Counted from the stretch's first letter, positions 7,523-15,261 are shown. The stretch: 17,913 bases of DNA from Allobrachymonas sp. (GCA_017996515.1 JAGOGU010000006.1:1-17913); one strand, 5' to 3'. Numbers and translations: made by a program. The notes: generated by a model not told the origin, from the letters alone.

Positions 7523-8665
7523 TCAATCCAAAGCCGCCAAATAGCGTTTGCGCCAGAACCAAAGGCCCATGCCCAGCGCGATCAGCACCATGCTGATGAT
7601 GGCAATCCAGAATCCGATAACATGATCCAGCAAGGGCATGACCCGAAAGTTCATGCCGAATACCCCGGTGATCAGGTTCAGCGGCAAGAAGATGGCCGTG
7701 ATGGTGGTGAGCACCAGCATGATGTCGTTGGTGCGGTTGCCCTGTGCGCTGAAGTGAATTTGCACGGCTGTTTCTGCCGTTTGCTCCATGCGCTGGGCGT
7801 GGCGCAGCACCCGGTCGATATGCTCCACCACATCGCGGGCGCGGGCACTGAGCTGGTCTTGCCGCATCAGGGCCTGAGCCGGATCGGCATGAAAGGCTTC
7901 CAGCGGCTGCTCGCGCAGGGCTTCCAGCCATTCCTGAATGGCATCATGCTGTTCATCGCACAACTCCTCCAGCAAACCCAGTTGGCTGCGGGCTTCCATC
8001 AACCTTTTCCATTGGGTAAAGCGCACATGGGTATTGAGCAGATCGGTTTGCCAGTGTTTGATCTGGGCGTTCAGGGGCTTGCGGATTTCGAGGTAGCCAT
8101 CGACCATGACGTTGCTCATGCGCAGCGTCAAGTCAGCCGGACTAACGGGTAGGCGGCTGCGCGCCACGCTCAAGTCGGCCACTTGCCTGGCATCTTCCAG
8201 CAAGCGCCGGATGATGTTGTTGGCCTCGTGGCAACCTTTGGGGTGTACGCTGATCAGCAATTGGTCAAACACGGCAAACCCCACCGTGAGCGGATGGATG
8301 CAGGCAAACGCGCTGTGGTCATGGCGTTTGTGCAACTCGGCGCTGCCGTTGCCGTTTTCGGCACTGTCGCTGTCTTGCAAGCCTTGCTCCACTTCCTGCT
8401 GGGTGGCCAGGCGGCGAAAAATCACCAGATCGTACACCGATGTGTAGTCGTAGTAAGAGGCATGGCTGGCATTGGCCATATCGCGGCAGTGCAGATCCAG
8501 CAGCGGGGAGCCGCCAATTTCGTGTGCGGCCTGCTGCAACAGCGGCCATGCGGCGGGCAGCTCGTCGCGCTCCAGCGATATCCAGAGAAAGCCGTCTTCC
8601 GGCAAGGTGGGCGATGGCGCTTCCACAAAGCGCAAGCTGTCTGCGGTGAATTCAACAAGGCGCAT
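7523..8665 (-). CDS. CorA-family divalent metal ion transporter
   Basis: The 380-residue protein has a long cytoplasmic alpha/beta and coiled N-terminal domain, then two C-terminal membrane helices. The universal family signature Gly337-Met338-Asn339 (GVFGMNFRVMP) lies at the end of the first helix. CorA proteins form pentameric channels for Mg2+ (also Co2+ and Ni2+), while the related ZntB proteins move Zn2+. The FRVMP after GMN fits the CorA-like group, but the ion cannot be decided from sequence. The ATG at 8665 gives MRLVEFTADSLRF; a TTG start at 8689 is possible but less likely. No Shine-Dalgarno is seen. It lies 48 bases downstream of mutL on the same strand, so it is probably the last gene of an exoD-mutL-corA unit. 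Confidence 0.92.
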   Translation of the reverse strand: MRLVEFTADSLRFVEAPSPTLPEDGFLWISLERDELPAAWPLLQQAAHEIGGSPLLDLHCRDMANASHASYYDYTSVYDLVIFRRLATQQEVEQGLQDSDSAENGNGSAELHKRHDHSAFACIHPLTVGFAVFDQLLISVHPKGCHEANNIIRRLLEDARQVADLSVARSRLPVSPADLTLRMSNVMVDGYLEIRKPLNAQIKHWQTDLLNTHVRFTQWKRLMEARSQLGLLEELCDEQHDAIQEWLEALREQPLEAFHADPAQALMRQDQLSARARDVVEHIDRVLRHAQRMEQTAETAVQIHFSAQGNRTNDIMLVLTTITAIFLPLNLITGVFGMNFRVMPLLDHVIGFWIAIISMVLIALGMGLWFWRKRYLAALD

Positions 8666-8713
8666 GATGAGGCAGGAGCAATAGGTCAAAAAATCCGGGC
8701 GAGCACAGACGCA

Positions 8714-10612
8714 TTATCGGCCGCGCATGAACAGGGCGTCCAGATCGCGCATGCCAAGCTGCCGCCAGGTGGGCCTGCCGTGGTTGCATTGGTCGGCGCG
8801 CTCGGTCACTTCCATCTGGCGCAGCAAGACATTCATTTCTTCCAGCGTCAAGCGGCGATTGGCACGAACGGAACCATGGCAGGCCATGGTTGCCAGAATC
8901 TCGTTGCGCGCACGCCCCAGCACGGTTGCGGCCTCGTGCTGCGCCAGTTCGGCCAGCACTTGCCGCGCCAGCTCCACCGGGTCGGCTTTGGCCAGTGGTG
9001 CCGGAATGGCGCGCACCGCCAGGGTACGGCTATCCAGCGGAGCAACTTCCAACCCCAGGGCATGCAGAGCATCTGTGCTTTGCTCGGCCGTGGCAATTTC
9101 TTGTGCGGTGGCCGCAAACACGGCCGGTATCAGCAGCGGTTGGCTGTGCAACAACGATGCCGCATCCATTTGCTGTTTGAGTTGCTCGTACACAATGCGC
9201 TCGTGGGCGGCGTGCATGTCCACAATCACCATGCCATGGGCGTTTTCGGCCAAGATGTACACGCCATGGATTTGCGCCACCGCTCGCCCCAGCGGCCAGT
9301 TATCGGTTGCAGCAGATTCGGGTATGTCGGCCATGTGCGCGGCAGGCGGGCTGCCGTCTGCAGCTGCCTGTTGTGGCTGCCACGCACCCCACGGCGCAGT
9401 GCCTTCGCGCACTTGATGCTGGCTCGGTGCAAACGACGCCCACCCCGCCCCCGGATGGGATGACACGGACGGCATCGGCAAATGCATGCCCTGCTGCCTC
9501 CACGCCAAAAAATCCGCGCCCGCCGCAGCGGCTGTTGGTTCGGCTGTTGGCGCCAACTCCGTACGCGCAGACGGCTCCCCCGCCTGCATGGCTCGCGAAG
9601 GCGCCAGCGCCTGTTCGATGGCATGGCGCACGGCCTGGTGCACTTCGCGGCTATCGCGAAAGCGCACCTCGATTTTGGTGGGGTGCACGTTCACATCCAC
9701 CCGCATGGGATCCATTTCCAGATACAGCACATACACCGGTTGGCGGTGGCCGTGCAACACATCCTCATACGCCACCCGCGCCGCATGCGCCACCACTTTG
9801 TCGCGCACATAACGGCCATTGACGTAGGCATACTGCTGATCGGCGCGGCTGCGAGCAAAGTCGGGCAGGCCGCAGCGCCCCCGCACGCGAATCGGGCCGG
9901 CTACGGTTTGCACCACATGTTCCACCGGTAAGCTGTTGGCCACAAATTCGTCACCCAATACATCGGCCATGCGGCGATCGGCATCGGTCGTGGCGCGCCA
10001 TTGCTCGATCAGCTTGCCGTCGTGCCAAACGGCAAAACCCACGTCTGGCCGCACCAGCGCATGGCGGCGCACGGCATCCAGGCAATGCGCCAGCTCGGTT
10101 GCTTCACTCTTGAGGAATTTGCGTCGTGCGGGCGTGCTGAAAAACAGCTCGCGCACCTCAATGGTTGTGCCCTGCGCACGCGCGCCCGGGCGCATTTCCC
10201 CGCTGCGGGTGTGCAAAAAATGGCCGTGCGCTGCGCCCGCCACGGCAGACAGCAAAGAAAGCTCAGACACCGCGGCAATGGCCGCCAGCGCCTCACCGCG
10301 AAAGCCCATGGTCGCGACCGATTCCAGATCGTGCAGATTGCGGATTTTGCTGGTGGCGTGGCGCTGCACGGCCAGCGGCAATTGCTGCTCGGCAATGCCT
10401 GCGCCGTTGTCTTCTACCGCGATCAGACGCACGCCACCGGCCTGCAAACGCACGGTGATTTGCGTGGCGCCCGCATCCAGCGCGTTGTCTAGCAGCTCGC
10501 GCACCACGGCGGCCGGGCGCTCGATCACCTCGCCAGCGGCAATCTGGCTGATCAACTCATCGGGCAAGAGCGCGATGGGGCGAGCGGCTTGGGGGTTGTT
10601 TGTTGGCGCCAT
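8714..10612 (-). CDS. mutL: DNA mismatch repair protein MutL (endonuclease type)
   Basis: MutL couples MutS mismatch recognition to strand incision. The 632 residues begin with a GHKL ATPase domain. Glu39 and Asn43 are in RELLDNALDAG, Asp68-Asn69-Gly70 in EDNGAGI, and GFRGEAL at 103-109. A proline/alanine/glutamine-rich linker of roughly residues 340-440 follows. The C-terminal dimerisation domain carries DMHAAHERIVYE at 465-476, the metal-binding endonuclease motif DQHA(X)2E(X)4E with Met in place of Gln, and a later ACHGSVRA segment also typical of nicking MutL proteins. This implies mismatch repair that does not depend on MutH. The start at 10612 is the usual MutL N-terminus; the leader is A/T-rich with no clear ribosome binding site. 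The ExoD-like gene stops 10 bases upstream, so the two are very likely co-transcribed and perhaps translationally linked. Confidence 0.97.
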   Translation of the reverse strand: MAPTNNPQAARPIALLPDELISQIAAGEVIERPAAVVRELLDNALDAGATQITVRLQAGGVRLIAVEDNGAGIAEQQLPLAVQRHATSKIRNLHDLESVATMGFRGEALAAIAAVSELSLLSAVAGAAHGHFLHTRSGEMRPGARAQGTTIEVRELFFSTPARRKFLKSEATELAHCLDAVRRHALVRPDVGFAVWHDGKLIEQWRATTDADRRMADVLGDEFVANSLPVEHVVQTVAGPIRVRGRCGLPDFARSRADQQYAYVNGRYVRDKVVAHAARVAYEDVLHGHRQPVYVLYLEMDPMRVDVNVHPTKIEVRFRDSREVHQAVRHAIEQALAPSRAMQAGEPSARTELAPTAEPTAAAAGADFLAWRQQGMHLPMPSVSSHPGAGWASFAPSQHQVREGTAPWGAWQPQQAAADGSPPAAHMADIPESAATDNWPLGRAVAQIHGVYILAENAHGMVIVDMHAAHERIVYEQLKQQMDAASLLHSQPLLIPAVFAATAQEIATAEQSTDALHALGLEVAPLDSRTLAVRAIPAPLAKADPVELARQVLAELAQHEAATVLGRARNEILATMACHGSVRANRRLTLEEMNVLLRQMEVTERADQCNHGRPTWRQLGMRDLDALFMRGR

Positions 10613-10622
10613 GGAAAATAAA

Positions 10623-11249
10623 TCAGCCCAGCAGAGTGGTGCCGCCTTTCCAGGCGGCCCATGCCAGAAAGCCGAAGTAAATCACCGTTGCCACATTCAT
10701 CACATAGCCTGCGGCAACCAAGGCGCCATCGCGCTGCGACATGCCCATGGCCAGAAACAAAATGGCCACGGCGGGCAAGGTGTTGGAGAACGGCACCAGC
10801 CCCAATGGCATCATCAGCATGACGGCTGCGAACATGAGCGAACAACCATTGAGGCGATTCATGATGGCACCTTCGCTCAAAACCGCCAGACGATGGGGCT
10901 TGAGAAAGCCATCCACTTTCTTCAAAAACTGCACGCCCCGTTGCAGCACGGGCTTGAGCTTGTGCCAGTCAAGCTGCCTGTCTGCCACAAAAGCAGGCAG
11001 CCACGGCAGCGTGTTCACGGTAATGGCAAAACCGATGAGCAAAATGGCCGCGCCAAAAACGGTGGATACACCGGGAATGGAAACAGGAAAAAGAAAGGGT
11101 AGCGTCATCAGTGCGCACAGCACCAGCAGCCCTTGCTCGCCCATCATCTGCATCAGATCTCTGACACTGACCGTATCGGACTTGACCTGAAGCAGCATGT
11201 AGCTGATGATGCCGCTGGTGGATGAAAAATGGGGAGGTTGAGGAGTCAT
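10623..11249 (-). CDS. ExoD-family membrane protein
   Basis: The 208-residue product is largely hydrophobic, with several predicted membrane helices. It shows the ExoD-family pattern: an N-terminal soluble stretch (VSVRDLMQMMGEQGLLVLCAL), then PFLFPVSIPGVSTVFG, and a C-terminal pair of helices around MMPLGLVPFSNTLPAVAIL and MSQRDGALVAAGYVM. ExoD was named for exopolysaccharide effects in Sinorhizobium, but the biochemical role of the family is not established, so an envelope function here is inference. ATG 11249 is preceded by a weak GAAG. It is the first gene of the minus-strand unit leading into mutL 10 bases later. The upstream region holds a possible -10 box and a palindrome. Confidence 0.87.
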   Translation of the reverse strand: MTPQPPHFSSTSGIISYMLLQVKSDTVSVRDLMQMMGEQGLLVLCALMTLPFLFPVSIPGVSTVFGAAILLIGFAITVNTLPWLPAFVADRQLDWHKLKPVLQRGVQFLKKVDGFLKPHRLAVLSEGAIMNRLNGCSLMFAAVMLMMPLGLVPFSNTLPAVAILFLAMGMSQRDGALVAAGYVMNVATVIYFGFLAWAAWKGGTTLLG

Positions 11250-11581
11250 TCTTCAAGCAAAAAAAGAGATTGCTGCGACAGTGCAGCATCCGGATGCTGT
11301 GCGCATTGTAAAAGCCATGCCCGAGTCTGGCGCCCAACCTTCCGAGAAAACCGTCAGCAAAATCATCGGCGACACTTGGTTGTCGTTCTACGCATGTGCG
11401 GCGCGGCACCCTCTTTGGGTGACAGCCCCCCCTGCAGTCTGTATTCAGCACGCTTCACCACACAGCCAACACAGCGCTTTCCGAAAACTTGTTCATGCTC
11501 CACAATGAAATAGCGTTTGGTAACAATTTCTGCAATGCAATTGTGGGATGATGCCTCGTCATTTTTTTGAAGGAGCTTGTT
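11250..11581. other. Divergent intergenic region between the exoD-like and lipoprotein genes
   Basis: This 332-base region separates two divergently transcribed genes and must contain both promoters. On the left it has a 16-base palindrome (11284-11299) and a minus-strand TACAAT. In the middle there is a small hairpin, CACCC/GGGTG, at 11407-11421. On the right there is an ACAATT/AATTGT inverted repeat (11523-11528 and 11539-11544) and the lipoprotein ribosome binding site. A 75-codon GTG-started frame at 11281-11508 does not look like a gene. I could not assign a reliable plus-strand promoter. Confidence 0.6.
11284..11310 (-). promoter_or_regulatory. Possible exoD-mutL promoter element with a palindromic site
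   Basis: On the minus strand TACAAT (11310-11305) matches five of six bases of a sigma-70 -10 box. Just downstream of it lies CAGCATCCGGATGCTG (11284-11299), a perfect 16-base palindrome that would cover the predicted transcription start. It is 35 bases upstream of the exoD-like ATG. No -35 box at normal spacing was found; TTGGGC is 21 bases away. An operator or a leader hairpin would both fit. Confidence 0.38.
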
Positions 11582-11584
11582 ATG
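11571..11584 (+). promoter_or_regulatory. Strong ribosome binding site deciding the lipoprotein start
   Basis: AAGGAG (ending at 11574) lies 7 bases before ATG 11582 and is a near-perfect Shine-Dalgarno sequence at ideal spacing. It rules out the in-frame TTG at 11567, which would place the start before the ribosome binding site. It is the clearest such site in the window. Confidence 0.85.
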
Positions 11585-12136
11585 CTGCGTTCCCGCCTGC
11601 TTTCCGTTACTGCCATCACCACTGCCGCCGTGGCACTGAGCGGCTGTCTCGCAACCCCCATAGGGCCCTACAACAACGCTGGTTATTACAACAACTACCA
11701 AACCAACTACCCAACGACCAACTACCCCACCAACACCGCGCAAGCCACTGTTGCGCCCAGCAACTTCTATGGCCGCGCGCAGGTCGTGAACGTGCAAACC
11801 TACCAAGGCAACAGCGCCCCCGGCGCGGTACCTGGCGCCACAGGTGCTGTCATCGGTGGCTTGGCAGGGGGCGCCATCGGCAACCAGATTGCCAAGAACC
11901 GTGAGAATGACCGCACCCGCGCCACTTTGGCCGGTGCAGCTGTAGGCGCACTGATCGGTGCGGCCATTCAGCACCAAGGCTTCAACAACTATGCCAACCA
12001 ACCTGTCTATCGCGTGACCGTACGCGCCATGGACAACAACAACCTGTACTACTTCGACTATCCGCAAAACCCCGGTGTGCAGATTGGCGAATACGTTCAG
12101 GTTCAAGGCAACCAGCTGTATCGCCTGAACTACTGA
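11582..12136 (+). CDS. Glycine-zipper outer-membrane lipoprotein (SlyB/Pcp-like)
   Basis: The 184-residue precursor has a lipoprotein signal peptide with lipobox LSGC and the lipidated Cys22. After it comes an unusual low-complexity stretch rich in Asn, Tyr, Pro and Thr at about residues 28-52. Two glycine-zipper segments follow, GAVIGGLAGGAIGNQIAK (about 88-105) and AGAAVGALIGAAIQ (117-130), separated by a charged RENDRTR turn. This is the pattern of the 17 kDa antigen/SlyB/Pcp family, whose members sit in the outer membrane and help keep it intact. The C-terminal part (PVYRVTVRAMDNNNLYYFDY) resembles the small beta domain seen in such proteins. It is monocistronic, with a strong ribosome binding site upstream and a strong terminator downstream, both consistent with high expression. 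Confidence 0.9.
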   Translation: MLRSRLLSVTAITTAAVALSGCLATPIGPYNNAGYYNNYQTNYPTTNYPTNTAQATVAPSNFYGRAQVVNVQTYQGNSAPGAVPGATGAVIGGLAGGAIGNQIAKNRENDRTRATLAGAAVGALIGAAIQHQGFNNYANQPVYRVTVRAMDNNNLYYFDYPQNPGVQIGEYVQVQGNQLYRLNY

Positions 12137-12182
12137 TTCCCGGAATATGCGGCAAGCCAGCACAAGCTGGCGCTGACAAACC

Positions 12183-12211
12183 AAACCGCCTGCAAGTCAG
12201 GCGGTTTTTTT
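12183..12211 (+). terminator. Rho-independent terminator after the lipoprotein gene
   Basis: AAACCGCCTG (12183-12192) and CAGGCGGTTT (12198-12207) form a perfect 10-bp stem around the 5-base loop CAAGT. The run of seven T residues (12205-12211) starts inside the right arm. It begins 46 bases after the lipoprotein stop. Read on the other strand it is followed by GGTTTGTC, so it may also stop transcription of the convergent fthC gene, which ends at 12250. Confidence 0.9.
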
Positions 12212-12249
12212 ACGGCTGTTGCACGACAAGGAGCATCCCTACCTGACTC

Positions 12250-12843
12250 TCAATCCAGCGGCCAAACCGCACCGTTTTCGTTCAGGATGGCTTCCAACGG
12301 CACATCGTGCGCCTCTGGCAACAAGTCATCCACGAAGCCCATGGCAAAGCTCAAGCCCACGGTGTAGGGATGCGGCTCCAAGGCGGCCAGTGTGCGGTCG
12401 TAAAAACCTCCGCCATAGCCCAGCCGATAGCCCCCCGGGCCATAGCCCACACAGGGCACGAACAGCAGCGTTGGCACCACGATTTCGGTGTCTTTGGGTT
12501 TGGGAATGCCGTAGGCGTCTTCCTCCATGGGGCAGCCCGGGTACCAAGCGTGGAAGGTGAGTGTGCCGTTTTGCTTGTCCACCACGGGCAGGCCGATGCG
12601 GCGGCGTTGCGGCTCGTCCAACAATTCGCCGTCTTCTTTCCAGCGGTGCAGGGCGGGTAGCGGATCAAACTCGCCCTTGATCGGCCAATACGCACCAATG
12701 GTCACATCGTTGCGGCGCAGCAGCCACAGCCGCATGACCCGCTGCAACTGCTCTGAGGCGGCCAGGCGATTGGGCAAGGCCAAACGCTGTGCCAGCAGCT
12801 GTTTGCGCAAAGCCTGTTTGTCAGAAAGCGGTGCCTGTTCCAT
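12250..12843 (-). CDS. fthC: 5-formyltetrahydrofolate cyclo-ligase
   Basis: This cytoplasmic enzyme (also called MTHFS or YgfA) uses ATP to convert 5-formyl-THF to 5,10-methenyl-THF, returning a storage folate to one-carbon metabolism. The 197-residue product has the basic N-terminal LRKQLLAQRL (12-21). It also has TIGAYWPIKGEFD (48-60), which contributes to the substrate site. The family signature GPGGYRLGYGGGFYDR at 135-150 forms the nucleotide and phosphate-binding loop. The ATG at 12843 gives MEQAPLSDKQALR, a normal-length N-terminus; ATG 12858 is a close alternative. The frame can be extended to 12969, but that would overlap the divergent slt gene start. In gammaproteobacteria the 6S RNA gene often sits just upstream of this gene, but here there are only 117 bases. 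Confidence 0.94.
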   Translation of the reverse strand: MEQAPLSDKQALRKQLLAQRLALPNRLAASEQLQRVMRLWLLRRNDVTIGAYWPIKGEFDPLPALHRWKEDGELLDEPQRRRIGLPVVDKQNGTLTFHAWYPGCPMEEDAYGIPKPKDTEIVVPTLLFVPCVGYGPGGYRLGYGGGFYDRTLAALEPHPYTVGLSFAMGFVDDLLPEAHDVPLEAILNENGAVWPLD

Positions 12844-12960
12844 GTCGTGCCGTTCCATTTTCGTGTATTGATCACGCGCCAATATCCATCCGCCATGCGC
12901 TGCAAGCGGCTTGCAGAAGCCCGCTTGAAGAAAACGCACATCGGGGGGGATAATGGGCGC
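12844..12960. promoter_or_regulatory. fthC/slt divergent promoter region with two overlapping hairpins
   Basis: Within these 117 bases CTGCAAG-CGG-CTTGCAG (12900-12916) is a perfect 7-bp hairpin. It shares its bases with a second possible pairing, AAGCGG (12904-12909) with CCGCTT (12921-12926), so the two structures exclude each other. G-rich sequence (12943-12949, seven G) precedes the slt start. No convincing sigma-70 boxes were identified. Confidence 0.35.
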
Positions 12961-15111
12961 ATGCATCATACGCCCCTATCCCCCTCCAAACGGCGCACTT
13001 CGACTACTTCCGCACGTTCTACACGACCAGAACGGCCTGCGCGCCTCAGACGGCTGCAGCTTATTGTGACATGGCTCGGTCTGTGCCTGCTGCCTACGGC
13101 ACATACCCAAAACCGCCCAACCGCAGCGCCGGCGCCTGTGGTAGAAGCTACTGCCACTGCCGAACCCTTGGCGGCATCCAGCCGCGCTGCCGACGACGTG
13201 ATCCGCGAAATGGCGCGCGCTTTTCGCAACCGCGACCAAGCGGCGCTAACCGAATGGCTGCCGCAAGCCCGCGGCCACGCGCTGGAGCCTTGGGCGGCCT
13301 ATTGGGAACTGGCCGCCCGCCTGCCCACTGCCAGCGAGGCAGAAGTCGATGCTTTTTTGCGCCGCTACGCCGGCTCGTATCAGGAAGACCGCCTGCGCAA
13401 CGATTGGTTGCTGCAACTGGGGCAAACGGGCGACTGGCAAGCCTTTGCCCGCTTTTACCCGGCATTTCGCATGCGTGACGACCACAGCGTGCGCTGCTAC
13501 GCCATCATGGCGGCGCAACCTTTGGGCATTTCGCGCGAAGAATCCATCCTGATGCTGAACGAAGCCTGGTTCAGCCGCAACGGCGGCGGCAGCGCCTGCC
13601 ACCAGGCAGCCGCCCAGCTCTACGCCCAGGGTTTGCTGAAAGAAGCCGACATCTGGCGCAAAGCCCGCCATGCCGCAGAACGGCGCCAACCCGACGCAGC
13701 ACGCCAAGCCATTGCCATTGTGGATGCGACTGCAGCCACGCAGATACCGGCTGTATTTGCCAACCCGCAAAGCTATCTGGAAACAGCCAACCTGGGCAGC
13801 GCCACAGGCCGCGAACTGGCCGTGCTGGCCGCCACCCGACAAGCGGCGCAAGATCCCGGCGCAGCCGCCCAATGGCTACAAGGGCCGGCCGCCACCGCCT
13901 TGGCCAGCCCGCAGCGCAACTGGCTGTGGGGCAGCATTGGCAGGCAGGCCGCCTTGAATCTGGATTTGCAGGCAGCCGCCTACTTTGCCCATGCCGATGA
14001 TCTGCGCCAGCTGGACGATGAGCACCTGGGCTGGATGGCTCGCAGCGCCATGCGTACAGGCAACTGGCCGCAAGTGCGCCGCGCGATTGAGGCCATGTCG
14101 CCCCTTGCGCAACGCGAGCCCGTCTGGAAATACTGGCTGGCACGCAGCCTGCAAGGCGGCCAGCAGCGCCCCGCGCAACGCCCGGCAGCAGCAAACGCGT
14201 TGCTGCGCAGCATGGCGGGGCACCAGGGTTTTTACGAAATGCTGGCGCTGGAAGAATTGCAAGGCCACATCGGCGCAGCGCCCTCCGCAACTGCGCCCAC
14301 GGCGCACGAACTGCAAACCGCTCGCGCCAACCCCAGCATCCAGCGTGCCCTGATCGCACGTGAGCTGGGCTTGAACAACGAAGCCACCCGCGAATGGAAC
14401 TACGCCACCAATCTGCACCTGCAAGGCGGCATGAACGACCGCGACTTGCTGGCTGCCGCCGAACTGGCCTGCCGCCAGCAATGGTGGGATCGCTGCATCA
14501 ACACCAGCAAGCGCACGCGGCACCAAATCCATGTGCAGCAACGCTTCCCCTTCCCCTATCACAGCGACATCAACGCCTGGAGCCAGCGCAACGGGCTGCA
14601 TCCCGCATGGGTGTTGGGCTTGATCCGGCAAGAAAGCCGTTTTGCCCCGCAGGCACGATCGGGCGCGGGGGCATCCGGGCTGATGCAGGTCATGCCCGGC
14701 ACGGCGCGGTTGGTGGCGCGCAGGCTGGGCATTGCCACACCGGCAATCAACAGCGTGGATGGCAACCTGCAATTGGGCACCGCGTATCTGGCGGGCCTGC
14801 AAGGCGAATTCAATTCGCTGGCGCTCAGCAGCGCGGGCTACAACGCCGGCCCCGGCAGGCCACGCCGCTGGCGCGAAGGCCCGGTGCTGGAGGGCGCCAT
14901 CTGGACCGAAAACATCCCCTTTGCCGAAACACGCGATTACGTCAAAAAAGTATTGGCCAACCACGTGCACTACGCCCTGCTTCTGCATCCGGGGCAAAAC
15001 CAATCGCTGTATGGGCTGTTGGGCACCATCACCCCTGCGCCCGTCAGCACGCCGGCCACGAGCGAAGCAGATGCTGGCGCGCCGCTGAGTGACGAGGCGA
15101 AGGCGGAATAA
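12961..15111 (+). CDS. slt: Soluble lytic murein transglycosylase (Slt70-like)
   Basis: This periplasmic enzyme cleaves the MurNAc-GlcNAc bond of peptidoglycan, giving 1,6-anhydroMurNAc ends for wall remodelling and recycling. The 716-residue precursor has a long, Arg/Ser-rich N-terminus, then a hydrophobic core at about 32-46, and a possible signal cleavage after AHT (47-49). A large alpha-helical repeat region (about 85-530) corresponds to the ring-shaped U domain of Slt70. The C-terminal goose-lysozyme-like domain has the catalytic Glu558 in LIRQESRFAP, then GASGLMQVMPGTA and SSAGYNAGPGR, all hallmarks of family 1 transglycosylases. The start at 12961 follows a G-rich run and is not fully certain; the upstream in-frame extension overlaps fthC and is unlikely. 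It is divergent from fthC and ends 150 bases before leuS. Confidence 0.94.
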   Translation: MHHTPLSPSKRRTSTTSARSTRPERPARLRRLQLIVTWLGLCLLPTAHTQNRPTAAPAPVVEATATAEPLAASSRAADDVIREMARAFRNRDQAALTEWLPQARGHALEPWAAYWELAARLPTASEAEVDAFLRRYAGSYQEDRLRNDWLLQLGQTGDWQAFARFYPAFRMRDDHSVRCYAIMAAQPLGISREESILMLNEAWFSRNGGGSACHQAAAQLYAQGLLKEADIWRKARHAAERRQPDAARQAIAIVDATAATQIPAVFANPQSYLETANLGSATGRELAVLAATRQAAQDPGAAAQWLQGPAATALASPQRNWLWGSIGRQAALNLDLQAAAYFAHADDLRQLDDEHLGWMARSAMRTGNWPQVRRAIEAMSPLAQREPVWKYWLARSLQGGQQRPAQRPAAANALLRSMAGHQGFYEMLALEELQGHIGAAPSATAPTAHELQTARANPSIQRALIARELGLNNEATREWNYATNLHLQGGMNDRDLLAAAELACRQQWWDRCINTSKRTRHQIHVQQRFPFPYHSDINAWSQRNGLHPAWVLGLIRQESRFAPQARSGAGASGLMQVMPGTARLVARRLGIATPAINSVDGNLQLGTAYLAGLQGEFNSLALSSAGYNAGPGRPRRWREGPVLEGAIWTENIPFAETRDYVKKVLANHVHYALLLHPGQNQSLYGLLGTITPAPVSTPATSEADAGAPLSDEAKAE

Positions 15112-15261
15112 CCACCGCCTTGACGCCCACACGGCTGCCAGCCCACTATTGCCTGTCATGGACCGCACGCCAGCACTGCTCGCCGTGCGCTTGGCAGGCT
15201 CTAGAATGCTGCATTATTTCGCCCGCTTTTTGCATTTTTTTGCCTGATTTTCATTTTTCTT
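15112..15261. promoter_or_regulatory. slt-leuS intergenic region with a possible leuS promoter
   Basis: TTGGCA (15191-15196) matches five of six bases of a -35 box, and CATTAT (15212-15217) is a weak -10 at the short spacing of 15 bases. The leader from about 15225 to 15261 is strongly T-rich and has no Shine-Dalgarno sequence before ATG 15262. No clear rho-independent terminator for slt was seen, so some readthrough from slt into leuS is possible. Confidence 0.3.

Noticed and set aside
8183..9463. 426-codon plus-strand frame across the CorA-like and mutL genes
   Set aside because: It is a shadow frame of two clear minus-strand genes.
11281..11508. 75-codon GTG-started frame in the exoD-lipoprotein intergenic region
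   Set aside because: It has no ribosome binding site, no recognisable domain, and begins at a palindrome that looks regulatory. A second overlapping frame in the same region is equally open.
12844..12960. 6S RNA (ssrS), often found upstream of fthC/ygfA in gammaproteobacteria
   Set aside because: Only 117 bases separate fthC from slt, too short for a ~180-base 6S RNA, and the long bubble-containing rod structure is not seen.
13876..15168. 430-codon minus-strand frame opposite slt
   Set aside because: It is antisense to the conserved transglycosylase domain, with no recognisable motifs.
15112..15261. T-box or leucine-responsive leader for leuS
   Set aside because: There is no specifier or antiterminator sequence and no terminator hairpin; T-boxes are not expected in betaproteobacteria.
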